Positions 1 through 6,985 of a stretch of DNA of 9,296 nt are shown in pieces. The notes beneath the pieces were generated by a model. That model was given only the letters and a program-made list of their open reading frames with translations, was not told where the DNA came from and made no database searches. The DNA is from Treponema sp. (GTDB lineage: Bacteria > Spirochaetota > Spirochaetia > Treponematales > Breznakiellaceae). The stretch covers positions 1-9,296 of the forward strand of contig JAISAK010000097.1 of NCBI GenBank assembly GCA_031266695.1, in the 5' to 3' direction. Position 1 is the first letter of the stretch; every line of letters begins with the position of its first letter. The position numbers and the translations under genes were made by a program.

Positions 1-535
1 CCCGGGTATAGTCAAACCGTTCAACCGCTTCTATCAGGCCTATATTGCCCTCGTCTATAAGATCCAGCAGGGAAAGGCCCCTATGCTGATAGTTCTTGGC
101 AATAGATACCACCAAACGAAGGTTGGAGTTGATCATCTTGTTTTTGTGGCAAAGCAGGGCCTTTTCGAGGTTTTCCTTTTCCCTGAGACGTACCCTGTCC
201 GGAACCGCTCCGTCCGGGTATTTATTGTCCGGGTTTTCCTCAAATTCTTTGATCTCTTTTCTCAGGGTAACAATTTTTTCTCCGATGTATTGTTCCTCTT
301 GAACCGAGAGAAGGGGGAATTTGGAAATCTGCCTGAAGTACAAAGCCAGCGGGTCTGTTTCTTTATGAACCCTTGACTTCTTCAGGGGCTTGAGGGTTTG
401 AGAAGCCCTGGCGGGCTTTCTGGTTTTTTCCTGCCCGGCTTCCGTTTTATTCGCGCAAGCCGGCTCTATCCCTTTTTTGCGGGTCTTCCGCGTTTTTCGT
501 TCGATAGTTTCAGAACCTAAACCTGTTTTTGACAT
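1..535 (-). CDS. RNA polymerase sigma-70 family factor, N-terminal part (runs off left edge)
   Basis: This is the first 178 codons of a sigma factor, which directs core RNA polymerase to promoters. Translating the minus strand from the ATG at 535-533 gives a basic, Lys/Arg-rich leader (residues 1-60). A region 1.2-like segment follows (about 61-90, [20 protein letters not shown]). Then comes region 2.1 (about 136-153, [16 protein letters not shown]) and region 2.2 (154-178, [20 protein letters not shown]), the core-binding signature of primary and RpoS-like sigma factors. Regions 2.3-4.2 lie outside the window. The start is supported by a strong GGAGGTGG seven bases upstream. Region 1.2 places it in group 1 or 2 (RpoD/RpoS type), not FliA or ECF. 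The short basic leader, with no long acidic region 1.1, makes a group 2 (alternative) factor more likely than the main RpoD, but this is inference. It lies 136 bp downstream of the LysM gene in the same direction. Confidence 0.9.
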   Translation of the reverse strand, partial: MSKTGLGSETIERKTRKTRKKGIEPACANKTEAGQEKTRKPARASQTLKPLKKSRVHKETDPLALYFRQISKFPLLSVQEEQYIGEKIVTLRKEIKEFEENPDNKYPDGAVPDRVRLREKENLEKALLCHKNKMINSNLRLVVSIAKNYQHRGLSLLDLIDEGNIGLIEAVERFDYTR

Positions 536-539
536 AGTA

Positions 540-547
540 CCACCTCC
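540..547 (-). promoter_or_regulatory. Strong Shine-Dalgarno of the sigma factor gene
   Basis: On the minus strand this reads GGAGGTGG, followed by TACT and the ATG at 535. It is a near-perfect anti-16S match and fixes the start of the sigma factor gene. Confidence 0.8.
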
Positions 548-559
548 ATGTGGCTTGAT

Positions 560-589
560 TTTTAACTAAAATTTCGCGGGGTATATCAA
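560..589 (-). promoter_or_regulatory. Possible promoter for the sigma factor gene
   Basis: Read on the minus strand there is TTGATA (589-584), an 18-base spacer, then TTAAAA (565-560). It lies about 25 bases before the start codon in an AT-richer patch. The -35 is good and the -10 is weak. The gene could instead be transcribed by read-through from the LysM gene upstream. Confidence 0.35.
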
Positions 590-671
590 AGCCGAAACTT
601 AGGGGGCGCCGAAAAATACTCGGCGATTCCGGGCGCCTGTCACATTACACATACCTCACGGGTGAAAACCT

Positions 672-1655
672 TTAAGCGCGCGGCGCTTTGGCGGGATCGA
701 TAGGGGCATTGTTCCGGTAAACCAGGAAAAAAAGCTGCGGCTTGGATGATACCGCGTCTATTCCCAGTTTTCCCAATTCCGTACCGGGGCCAATCCTATC
801 CCCTTCTTTTACCGACAGGCTTTCACAACCACCGTAAACATACAAATAACCTCCTGTAACCTGAACTATGGCTACCCCTCCGAAACCACGATAGGGTCCG
901 GCCGAAATAACCGTTCCCTGGGTAAGACTTTTGACCGGTTCCGTCCGTTCGCCTTCAAGAACCACCCCATAAAGCTTGCCGGTCATATAGGCAAGTTCCT
1001 TTGGCTTTACCGGCCAGCGCAGAGACGCGTCCACCCTTGTTGAAGCGGTCTGACGCACCTCTCCGCCGCCCTGACTTGTCCTGGTCGGGGCCGCAGGCGC
1101 GGCGGGCCCGGAATTGGCGTTCCCCGCCGCGGTTACCGGGGCCGAAGGAACCTTAATCCGCTCCCCCGCTTTTAATACATAGCTCTCGTTAAAACCGTTA
1201 ATGTTCCGCAGGGCCTGGAGGCTTACGCCGTGAGACCGGGCAATACTGTAAAGGGTATCGTCCTTGACAACCCGGTACTCGGTATAGACACCCTGGGAGA
1301 CAGAAACGGTTCCCGCCGCCCCCGGAGCGGCGGGGCCGGAAACCGGAGCCTTCGCGGAAGGCGCCGCGGAAGACGCTGCGGCACCCCCGGCGCCCGAAGT
1401 CCCCGCGGCGGAATCTCCCGGTGAAGCCGGTATCCTGAGCCGGCTTCCAATCTGAAGCCTGGAAGCGTCGATAACATCGTTATATCTCATAAGCGCCTCC
1501 GGACTAACCCGGTAGGAACGGGAGATGGAATATACCGTTTCTCCCTTCGCTACCACATGAACCATATCTTCCGCGGCAAGCTTCACCGGAAGCGCCGCGA
1601 AAGAAAAAACGGCCGCGAACAGAAAAAGACGGGAAATACCGCGTATATCGTTCAT
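672..1655 (-). CDS. Exported LysM protein with degenerate M23/LytM domain (amidase-activator type)
   Basis: This 327-residue protein probably binds cell-wall peptidoglycan in the periplasm. Residues 1-28 look like a signal peptide: a short charged start, a hydrophobic core RLFLFAAVFSFAA, then likely cleavage after LAA. LysM domain 1 spans about 32-76 (VHVVAKGETVYSISRSYRVS). A low-complexity Ala/Pro/Gly/Ser linker runs 77-122. LysM domain 2 spans about 126-170 (YRVVKDDTLYSIARSHGVS). A second linker leads to an M23/LytM-like fold at about 213-322 (GTVISAGPYRGFGGVAIVQV). The canonical zinc ligands are gone: the HxxxD region reads LYGVVLE and the final HxH reads QLFFLV. It therefore resembles EnvC/NlpD-type activators of amidases, not an endopeptidase. 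A direct amidase partner is inferred and none is encoded here. The start at 1655 has only a weak GGGTAG ahead of it. It is divergent from the CYTH gene. Confidence 0.88.
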   Translation of the reverse strand: MNDIRGISRLFLFAAVFSFAALPVKLAAEDMVHVVAKGETVYSISRSYRVSPEALMRYNDVIDASRLQIGSRLRIPASPGDSAAGTSGAGGAAASSAAPSAKAPVSGPAAPGAAGTVSVSQGVYTEYRVVKDDTLYSIARSHGVSLQALRNINGFNESYVLKAGERIKVPSAPVTAAGNANSGPAAPAAPTRTSQGGGEVRQTASTRVDASLRWPVKPKELAYMTGKLYGVVLEGERTEPVKSLTQGTVISAGPYRGFGGVAIVQVTGGYLYVYGGCESLSVKEGDRIGPGTELGKLGIDAVSSKPQLFFLVYRNNAPIDPAKAPRA

Positions 1656-1704
1656 ATCTACCCATTATCGGTACTTCCATTCTTTTTTATTATCCGCATA
1701 TCTA

Positions 1705-1733
1705 TTAAAACCCGTTTTCATCTGAAAGTACAA
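1705..1733 (-). promoter_or_regulatory. Possible promoter for the LysM gene
   Basis: Minus-strand TTGTAC (1733-1728), a 17-base spacer and TTTTAA (1710-1705) lie about 50 bases upstream of the LysM start codon, in the AT-rich divergent region. Spacing is ideal, but the -10 is a partial match and other AT-rich hexamers nearby could serve. Confidence 0.35.
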
Positions 1734-1761
1734 GCTTTTATTTTCAAAAATGTTTAAAAGG

Positions 1762-1767
1762 TATAAA
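1762..1767 (+). promoter_or_regulatory. Possible -10 element for the CYTH gene
   Basis: TATAAA lies 60 bases before the CYTH start, within the only markedly AT-rich stretch (about 1735-1810) between the divergent genes. No convincing -35 sits 16-18 bases upstream (TATTTT at the 17-base spacing), so this is a weak call from the -10 alone. Confidence 0.3.
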
Positions 1768-1790
1768 ATATTACAAATAATTGAATAAAG

Positions 1791-1815
1791 GTTCAAAAAA
1801 AAGAATTTTTCGAAC
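1791..1815 (+). repeat. Imperfect inverted repeat just before the CYTH Shine-Dalgarno
   Basis: GTTC-AAAAA on the left can pair with TTTTT-(C)-GAAC on the right, leaving a short A-rich loop and one bulged C. It ends one base before the AAAGGAG Shine-Dalgarno (1817-1823). It could be a weak mRNA hairpin or a protein-binding site. The stem is mostly A-T, so stability is low. Confidence 0.35.
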
Positions 1816-1826
1816 GAAAGGAGCTT

Positions 1827-2471
1827 ATGATGACCTTTGAAATCGAGTTGAAAGCGCGTGTCGAGGCCCCCGAAACGGTAAAAAAACGGCTTTCGGCCCT
1901 CGGAAAATATGAGGCCGCCTATGAAAAGGACGACACCTACTGGGTTTCCCCCTTTGAAAACAGCGGCCTTCCCCCTTCGGGGCTCCGGGTACGACGTGAA
2001 ACCAGCGTCGATAAGGCGGGTAAAACCTCGAAAACAAACCTGGCCACCTACAAAATCAGGAAAATTCAGGACGGAATTGAGGTAAATGAGGAAAGGGAAT
2101 TCGCCGTTTCGGACGGAGAGACCTTCGAAGATCTGCTCGGCCGGCTTGGGCTGAAGCGGAAAATCAGGAAAAGCAAGCGGGGCTGGGCGTGGATCTATGG
2201 CCCCCCGGAAACCCGCGCCCCCCCGGAACGGGAAACGGCGGAGGCCGGCAGCCCGATCAGGATGGAACTTTCGGATGTCGGGGAACTTGGATGGTTCCTT
2301 GAGCTTGAAATCCTTGCCCCGCGGGACGATGACGCCCTTGTCGCCCGGTGCCGCGGGGAGCTTCTGGACCTTCTTGAAAAGACAGGCCTTTCCACCGGAA
2401 AAATTGAAAACAGGCCGTATACCGAAATGCTTGCGGCGAAGCGCGCCGGACTAAATGAAAACCCCGCGTAA
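1827..2471 (+). CDS. CYTH-domain protein (class IV adenylate cyclase CyaB / thiamine-triphosphatase-like)
   Basis: This 214-residue cytoplasmic protein belongs to the CYTH superfamily, whose members bind triphosphates and two divalent cations inside an eight-strand beta tunnel. Visible signatures are the N-terminal ExExK motif (E5-I-E7-L-K9), the basic strand LRVRRE (53-58), YKIRK (75-79), and NEEREF (87-92). Basic residues RKIRKSKRGW follow (111-120), and the paired acidic strand near the C-terminus is FLELEI (157-162). The layout, with a late ELxxxxxLGxFLExE-like strand, best fits the CyaB branch. The substrate (ATP, thiamine triphosphate or inorganic triphosphate) cannot be settled from sequence. 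A Pro/Glu-rich insert at about 125-142 precedes the last core strands. AAAGGAG (1817-1823) supports translation. The next codon is also ATG (1830) and has better spacing (6 versus 3 bases), so the true start may be there. It is followed by 162 bp and a new promoter, so it is probably monocistronic. Confidence 0.85.
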   Translation: MMTFEIELKARVEAPETVKKRLSALGKYEAAYEKDDTYWVSPFENSGLPPSGLRVRRETSVDKAGKTSKTNLATYKIRKIQDGIEVNEEREFAVSDGETFEDLLGRLGLKRKIRKSKRGWAWIYGPPETRAPPERETAEAGSPIRMELSDVGELGWFLELEILAPRDDDALVARCRGELLDLLEKTGLSTGKIENRPYTEMLAAKRAGLNENPA

Positions 2472-2497
2472 CAGGGGAATTTGTGGCGCGCCGAAAT

Positions 2498-2517
2498 TTC
2501 ATACATAAATGTAGGAA
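2498..2517. repeat. Imperfect palindrome between CYTH gene and kinase operon (possible operator)
   Basis: TTC-a-TACAT-aa-ATGTA-g-GAA is a 20-base dyad with eight matched pairs around one mismatch, about 50 bases upstream of the operon's -35. Its two-base loop makes an RNA hairpin unlikely, so a protein-binding site is the better reading. No regulator is identified. Confidence 0.35.
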
Positions 2518-2565
2518 TAGGCCGAGAAAACCTACGGAAATTGGAAAAATATTTCCTAAATTTAA

Positions 2566-2594
2566 TTGAATAAAATAGCGATTTCCGGTACAAT
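2566..2594 (+). promoter_or_regulatory. Sigma-70 promoter of the kinase-surE-TPR-NHL-hemerythrin operon
   Basis: TTGAAT (2566-2571), exactly 17 bases, then TACAAT (2589-2594): a near-consensus primary-sigma promoter with an AT-rich region upstream (2540-2565). Transcription would start near 2601, giving a leader of about 33 bases before the ATG at 2634, too short for a riboswitch. Confidence 0.72.
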
Positions 2595-2633
2595 GGCGTC
2601 AGATACGAAAAATATAAGGTGAGGTTTTCATAC

Positions 2634-3806
2634 ATGCTGGATATCGGTCTTATACACCGAAAGGAGTACGTTTTAGAGGGCGACCGATCGGAAACCGTTG
2701 TCATTGGAGAGGCTCCCGGCAGGGTACATTTTTTGGGGGAACACGGCGAACCCAAGGCGGGCCTTTTTCTTTCCGCCGCCATCGATCGCTGTATGCGGGT
2801 GGCGGTCAGCATTCGTAAGGACAATTCACTTCGTTTTTTTGCCGCGGATCTTGGGGAGCGGAAGCGTACCACCCTGGTAAACCTTAAATACAAGCGGGAA
2901 GATCGCTGGGCGAATTATATCAAAGTTGCTATACACATGTTTGCCGAACTTGGATACCCCGTCAAGGGCCTTAATTTTACCATTGCGGGGAATATTCCCC
3001 AGCAGGTAGGGCTTGCTTCTTCTTCCGCGATCGAGACGGCCGCCGCGGTTGCGCTGCGGAGTTTTTTCCAGGCCCAGATAAACGACAAAGAAATGGTCAC
3101 CCGGCTGAACGCCTCCCAGATTGTCTTTTTTGGGAAGAACACCAATCCTGTTGATTATCTTATCAGTTTTTCCGCGCGCAGGGATCAGTTCCTTTTGGTG
3201 GACGAGGAAGCCCTGGAAGTCAAAAGAATAAAATCGCCCCTTTCCCGGTATAAAATTCTCATCATGGATTCCAAGGTTCCCCGTATGGGGGTTGAGGAAG
3301 AGCTGAAGCAGCGCCGGGCGGATATCAAAAAGGGGCTTGAGCTTCTCTCCCGCAAACGGGAAGGCGCGAGTTTTCGGGACTACGCGATGACCGACCTTGT
3401 CGAATCCATGGGGAACCTTCCCGAAGAGATCCGCCGGCGGAGCATGCACGTTGTGCAGGAAATCCGCCGGGTGTACGACGCGGAGGAAGCCCTGCGGCGG
3501 TCCGATTTTCCGGGCCTTTCCAAGATAATTCTCCATTCCCATGAAAGTTTGCGGGATCTGTATGAGGTAAGCTGCCCGGAGATAGACTGGCTTGTAAAGC
3601 GGGCGCAGGAAATTGACGGGGTTCTGGGTTCGCGGATGACCGGACGGGGTTTTGGCGGTTGTACCTATACCATCATCAAGGACGACGCCATCGGGGAATA
3701 CAAAAAACGGCTTGAAGATTATGAGCGCATCTTTGGTTTTCATCCGGTAATTTACGAAGTACGGCCCGCGACGGGAACCCGCCTGGCGCCGGCTTCCGGA
3801 GCGTAG
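2634..3806 (+). CDS. Galactokinase-family GHMP sugar kinase, substrate motif divergent
   Basis: This 390-residue cytoplasmic kinase uses ATP to phosphorylate a sugar or related small molecule. Family motifs appear in order: motif 1 at 29-40 (GRVHFLGEHGEP), the ATP-binding motif 2 at about 121-136 (IPQQVGLASSSAIETA), and Asp174 in NPVDYLIS, where the galactokinase catalytic Asp of MDQFIS lies. A C-terminal segment SHESLRDLYEVSCPEIDWL (302-320) is very galactokinase-like, as is motif 3 at about 332-343 (GSRMTGRGFGGC). Motif 1 departs from GEHTDYN: the Thr-Asp-Tyr that contacts galactose is replaced by Gly-Glu-Pro, and the Cys-Gly before the catalytic Asp is also changed. The substrate may therefore not be galactose, and no galT, galE or transporter is nearby. 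I chose the ATG at 2634 because AAGGTGAGG (2616-2624) sits 9 bases ahead. The in-frame GTG at 2619 lies inside that Shine-Dalgarno. surE follows 5 bp downstream. Confidence 0.88.
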   Translation: MLDIGLIHRKEYVLEGDRSETVVIGEAPGRVHFLGEHGEPKAGLFLSAAIDRCMRVAVSIRKDNSLRFFAADLGERKRTTLVNLKYKREDRWANYIKVAIHMFAELGYPVKGLNFTIAGNIPQQVGLASSSAIETAAAVALRSFFQAQINDKEMVTRLNASQIVFFGKNTNPVDYLISFSARRDQFLLVDEEALEVKRIKSPLSRYKILIMDSKVPRMGVEEELKQRRADIKKGLELLSRKREGASFRDYAMTDLVESMGNLPEEIRRRSMHVVQEIRRVYDAEEALRRSDFPGLSKIILHSHESLRDLYEVSCPEIDWLVKRAQEIDGVLGSRMTGRGFGGCTYTIIKDDAIGEYKKRLEDYERIFGFHPVIYEVRPATGTRLAPASGA

Positions 3807-3811
3807 GGGCC

Positions 3812-4585
3812 ATGCGTATCCTTTTAACCAACGACGACGGCATTGATTCCCGAGGGCTTTCCCTTCTTGCCCGGGCACTGAGGGAAGCTGGCCACCGGGT
3901 GTTTGTCGTTGCCCCGGATTCCGACCGTTCCGGGGTTTCCCATTCCATTTCGTTTCTGAGGGAGCCCTGCAAGCTTACCGAAAGGGAAAAGGATACCTGG
4001 TCTTGCTCGGGAACCCCCGCTGACTGTGTGGTTGTGGCAAGCCTGGGGGGGGTTCCTGAACTTGATGGACTGCCCGACCTGGTTGTTTCGGGCATTAACC
4101 GGGGCGCCAATATCGGCACCGACATTGTTTATTCGGGTACCGCGGCGGCGGCCAGGCAGGGGGGGCTTTGCGGCATACCTTCGCTTGCCCTTTCCCTTGT
4201 TGAGGGGGACTCCTGGAACTGGGAAGGGGCGGTAAATTTTTCTCTGAAACATCTGGCTGAAATAATCGCTTACCGGAAGCCGGAAACCTTTGTAAACGTC
4301 AATATTCCCAATATTGGCGAAGAGCCCGGCGGGCTGGTTCCCGCTTTTCCTTCCCTGCGCTGCTATACCGATCGTGTAGACCCTTACGAAGCCCATGACG
4401 GAAGCCGGTACTGTTTTTCAACGGCCGGAAAGATCGGGACATGGCCGGAAAGAGGTTCCGATTGGGACGCGGTATCCCGGAATCTTGCCTCAATGAGCGC
4501 CGTTTTTATTCATCCGGTATCATTGGAGGAAGTAATTACCGAAAAGGGAAGGGCCTGGAATGGCAGAAAAACCCTCGCCCCCTGA
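3812..4585 (+). CDS. surE: 5'/3'-nucleotidase SurE
   Basis: SurE is a metal-dependent phosphatase that removes phosphate from nucleoside 5'- and 3'-monophosphates, and in some bacteria from short polyphosphate. The length (257 residues) is normal. The metal site is complete: Asp8 and Asp9 in LLTNDDGIDSRGL, Ser40 in APDSDRSGVSHSIS, and Asn96 in SGINRGANIGTDIVYSGT, where the typical SurE NxGxNxGxDxxYSGTVxAA pattern is recognisable. SGTPADCV (66-73) is another family hallmark. The start is 5 bp after the kinase stop. GGAG at 3798-3801 lies 10 bases upstream, inside the end of the kinase gene, which suggests coupled translation. Its 3' end overlaps the next gene by 26 bp. No signal peptide, so cytoplasmic. 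It may have a nucleotide-salvage or stationary-phase survival role; a functional link to the kinase is only positional. Confidence 0.96.
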   Translation: MRILLTNDDGIDSRGLSLLARALREAGHRVFVVAPDSDRSGVSHSISFLREPCKLTEREKDTWSCSGTPADCVVVASLGGVPELDGLPDLVVSGINRGANIGTDIVYSGTAAAARQGGLCGIPSLALSLVEGDSWNWEGAVNFSLKHLAEIIAYRKPETFVNVNIPNIGEEPGGLVPAFPSLRCYTDRVDPYEAHDGSRYCFSTAGKIGTWPERGSDWDAVSRNLASMSAVFIHPVSLEEVITEKGRAWNGRKTLAP

Positions 4586-5297
4586 AAAGCCCTCTCCCCG
4601 GGGAAAGCCGTCGTCTCCGGAGGGGCGGCTTCAGGAGGGAATACGGCTTTTCCGCATGAAACGCTGGGAGCTGGCCCTGAAGGAACTGCTTCTCGTTAAG
4701 GCTGAAAAATTCAGCGGCGAGGAACAGGCCGAGCTTGCCTATTACCTGGGCCTCTGTTATACGAAACTCGGCCGCTTTGACGACGCCCTCTTGTACCTGG
4801 AACAGGTGGTAACCGGCAGCAAAGACGTACTCAGGGTTTACCAGTGCCGCCTTACCCTTGCTTATGTGTATGTAACTACCAAGCGTACCAAGATGGCCGA
4901 ATTCGAACTCAAGCGGCTTCAGCATAACGGCTTTGAATCGGTTCAGCTTTACAATACCCTTGCCTATGCCGCCTGGACCCAGAAGAAGTACAAAAACGCG
5001 GTTGAGCTTTACGAAAAGGCCCTGGACCTTGACGAGAACAACACCACCGCCATGAACTGCCTGGGCTATATCCTGGCCGATACGGATACGGATATACTGC
5101 GGGGCCTCCGGCTCTGCCGGAAAGCGGCGGACAAGAACCCCCAGAGTCCGGCTTACCTCGATTCCCTTGGCTGGGCTTATTTCAAAAGCGGAGAACTTTT
5201 GGAAGCCAGAACCTGGCTCCGCCGGGCTCTGGAGCTGGCGCCTAACGAAAGGGAAATAAAAGATCATTTTCGGATCGTAACCGGAGACGCCGGATGA
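4560..5297 (+). CDS. Cytoplasmic tetratricopeptide-repeat protein
   Basis: This 245-residue protein has no signal peptide or membrane segment. Residues 1-20 are Pro/Lys/Ser-rich and probably disordered. The rest is TPR helices: about 22-50 (LQEGIRLFRMKRWELALKEL), 57-90 (LAYYLGLCYTKLGRFDDALL), 94-124 (divergent), 127-160 (YNTLAYAAWTQKKYKNAVEL), 161-194 (divergent, with a TDTD insertion) and 196-229 (YLDSLGWAYFKSGELLEART). TPR arrays mediate protein-protein contacts and the partner is unknown. The start at 4560 lies inside the end of surE (26 bp overlap in another frame) and is preceded by AAGGGAAGGG (4544-4553), about six bases away. The stop overlaps the next start as ATGA (5294-5297), the usual arrangement for coupled translation. 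Since the next protein also begins with a TPR-like segment, the two may be functionally linked across the membrane, but this is speculative. Confidence 0.9.
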   Translation: MAEKPSPPEKPSPRGKPSSPEGRLQEGIRLFRMKRWELALKELLLVKAEKFSGEEQAELAYYLGLCYTKLGRFDDALLYLEQVVTGSKDVLRVYQCRLTLAYVYVTTKRTKMAEFELKRLQHNGFESVQLYNTLAYAAWTQKKYKNAVELYEKALDLDENNTTAMNCLGYILADTDTDILRGLRLCRKAADKNPQSPAYLDSLGWAYFKSGELLEARTWLRRALELAPNEREIKDHFRIVTGDAG

Positions 5298-6985
5298 AAG
5301 GGCTGTTTTTGCTGTTCGCGGCTTTTTTCCTCGCCGCCCCTCCCCGAATCTTTCCCCAGCAGGGCGGACAGTCCGGCGCGGGACAAAACCGGCCGCCGGG
5401 GGACGGCGAAATGCCGGTTTACACGCCCGCAAGCCCCGTAACCGGGGGAACCGACGTCAACGCCCTCTACGCCGCCGAGGAATTCCGTATCGGGGTGCAG
5501 GCCTATTACCGCTATGCCTTTAACGAGGCGATCCTCTCCCTTGAGCGGGCCCTTTCCTTCAGGCCCGGGGAGGCCCTTATTCTCGACTGGCTCGGCAAAG
5601 CCTACTACCGCTCCGGCCTTGAGGAGACCGCCCTCAGACAGTGGCGTTCCGCCGCCGCCGCTTACGGCTGGAACAGCGGGCAGGGCATGCTTCTGGGAAC
5701 AAAAATTGAAACCGTGGCCAACCGGCGCTTCCTTCTTCCCGTAGCGGACGACGAGGTGCGTTATGTGGAAGCCGGCCGTTACCCCGGCCGTTACGAGGAG
5801 TATGTTCTGTACCGCCAGCCCTCCGCGGTGCTTCCCCTTGAAGACGGTTCCGCCTGGGTAGTTGCCTACGGCAGCAACGAAATTGTCAGGATCGATGTCA
5901 ACGGCGTGGTAAAAGACAGAAAGCGGGGGCCCCTCAATGGTTTCGACCGCCCCTACGATCTGGTAAGGGGAAGCGGCGGCAGATTCTATCTTTCCGAGTA
6001 CCGGGGGGGCAGGGTAAGCGTCCTCGACAGCAGCGGCGACTGGCAGGCTTATATCGGTTCCCGCGGCCTGGGCGACGGAATGTTCGTGGGCCCCCAGAAC
6101 ATGACGGTTGACGATCAGGGCTACCTCTATGTGGTGGACTACGGCAACCGGCGAATCTCCAAATTCGATCCCGACGGAGCCTTTATTCTCTCCTTCGGCT
6201 TGAGGGATTCCTCTTTTCCCGGCTTCCTTTCACCCACGGGCATCGCGGCCGGCGGGGATCGCATCTACGCCGCCGATTCCGCGGCGAAACGGATTTATAC
6301 CTTTGACCGGAACGGAAGCTACCTGGGCGTCCTGGTGGAAGAGGGCCTTACCGGGCCCGAAAGCCTCCGCTTCCTTCCGGACGGCAGGATTCTCGCGGCG
6401 GATACCAACCGGGTGCTTCTTGTCGATCCCGATTCGATAATGGTACGGGAGCTGGGCGTCGCCGGCGGCGGCAGGGTTCGTATCGTGGGCGCCGACATGG
6501 ACAGAAACGGCAATGTCCTGGCCGCCAATTTCGCCGCCGACGAAGTGTCGGTGCTGACCCGGTTCGACGATCTTGCCTCGGGGCTTTTTGTTCAGATAGA
6601 GCGGGTTTCGGCGGACTCCTTTCCCCTGGTTACGGTCGAACTCAGCGTGGAAGACCGGCTGCGCCGGCCCATTGTGGGCCTTGAGGGCCTTAACTTCCTG
6701 CTCAGCGAGGAGGGCAGGGTTGCAAGCGAACAGAATTTTATGAGCCCCGCCTATCTTTCCGGCAGGGCCGATATATCGGTGCTGGTTGAAAGATCCCCGG
6801 CAACCAGGGGCCTGGGGGAGGATCTTGCCGCGGCCCTGCGGGATATAAACAGCGCCTTGGCGGAAGAGGGGCGTATTCTTTCGCTTGTTTCCGCGGGGGA
6901 GCAGCCCGGGCGGGAACGGCTCGGGGAAAGGCCGGAAGCGGCCGCGCGGGGAAATTCCGCGTCCTACAGCCCGCGCTGGCTTTGA
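5294..6985 (+). CDS. Exported TPR/NHL-repeat protein with VWA-like domain, first frame (563 aa)
   Basis: Residues 1 to about 20 form a signal peptide (MKGLFLLFAAFFLAA), with no lipobox Cys. A Gly/Pro/Gln-rich linker runs to about 50. One to two TPR-like repeats lie at about 60-123 (FNEAILSLERALSFRPGEAL). NHL-type beta-propeller blades follow at about 175-425, with recognisable units GPQNMTVDDQGYLYVVDYGN (266-285) and SPTGIAAGGDRIYAADSA (313-330). A VWA-like domain starts near 445 (VTVELSVEDRLRRPIVGLEG). Its first core strand, ADISVLVERSPA (492-503), has a degenerate MIDAS: Glu-x-Ser-x-Ala where Asp-x-Ser-x-Ser is usual. The second strand, ILSLVSAG (528-535), is present, then the frame ends at TGA (6983-6985) in mid-domain. 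The remainder lies in the +1 frame (next entry). A periplasmic or surface scaffold role is inferred. ATGA overlap with the TPR gene indicates co-translation. Confidence 0.87.
   Translation: MKGLFLLFAAFFLAAPPRIFPQQGGQSGAGQNRPPGDGEMPVYTPASPVTGGTDVNALYAAEEFRIGVQAYYRYAFNEAILSLERALSFRPGEALILDWLGKAYYRSGLEETALRQWRSAAAAYGWNSGQGMLLGTKIETVANRRFLLPVADDEVRYVEAGRYPGRYEEYVLYRQPSAVLPLEDGSAWVVAYGSNEIVRIDVNGVVKDRKRGPLNGFDRPYDLVRGSGGRFYLSEYRGGRVSVLDSSGDWQAYIGSRGLGDGMFVGPQNMTVDDQGYLYVVDYGNRRISKFDPDGAFILSFGLRDSSFPGFLSPTGIAAGGDRIYAADSAAKRIYTFDRNGSYLGVLVEEGLTGPESLRFLPDGRILAADTNRVLLVDPDSIMVRELGVAGGGRVRIVGADMDRNGNVLAANFAADEVSVLTRFDDLASGLFVQIERVSADSFPLVTVELSVEDRLRRPIVGLEGLNFLLSEEGRVASEQNFMSPAYLSGRADISVLVERSPATRGLGEDLAAALRDINSALAEEGRILSLVSAGEQPGRERLGERPEAAARGNSASYSPRWL

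Noticed and set aside
83..376. Plus-strand reading frames of 97 and 68 codons
   Set aside because: They are antisense to a sigma factor whose conserved regions 1.2-2.2 are unmistakable on the minus strand. They show no Shine-Dalgarno or family motif.
602..646. GGCGCC inverted pair between the LysM and sigma genes, considered as terminator
   Set aside because: Each arm is itself palindromic, the arms do not extend, and no T-tract follows on the minus strand. It is likely chance in GC-rich DNA.
2619..2633. GTG start extending the kinase by five residues
   Set aside because: This GTG lies inside AAGGTGAGG, the Shine-Dalgarno for the ATG at 2634, and has none of its own.
2826..3878. 350-codon minus-strand frame opposite the kinase
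   Set aside because: It mirrors the galactokinase-type gene, whose motifs and Shine-Dalgarno are clear. The antisense product has no domain signature and spans into surE.
4536..5432. 298-codon minus-strand frame opposite the TPR gene
   Set aside because: It is antisense to well-formed TPR repeats with operon-type overlaps. It is a shadow of GC-rich coding sequence.
6885..6980. TTG-initiated start for a separate 175-codon gene
   Set aside because: There is no Shine-Dalgarno, and the first 30 residues are Arg/Gly/Pro-rich out-of-frame-like sequence. Here the overlapping frame gives the natural VWA strand.
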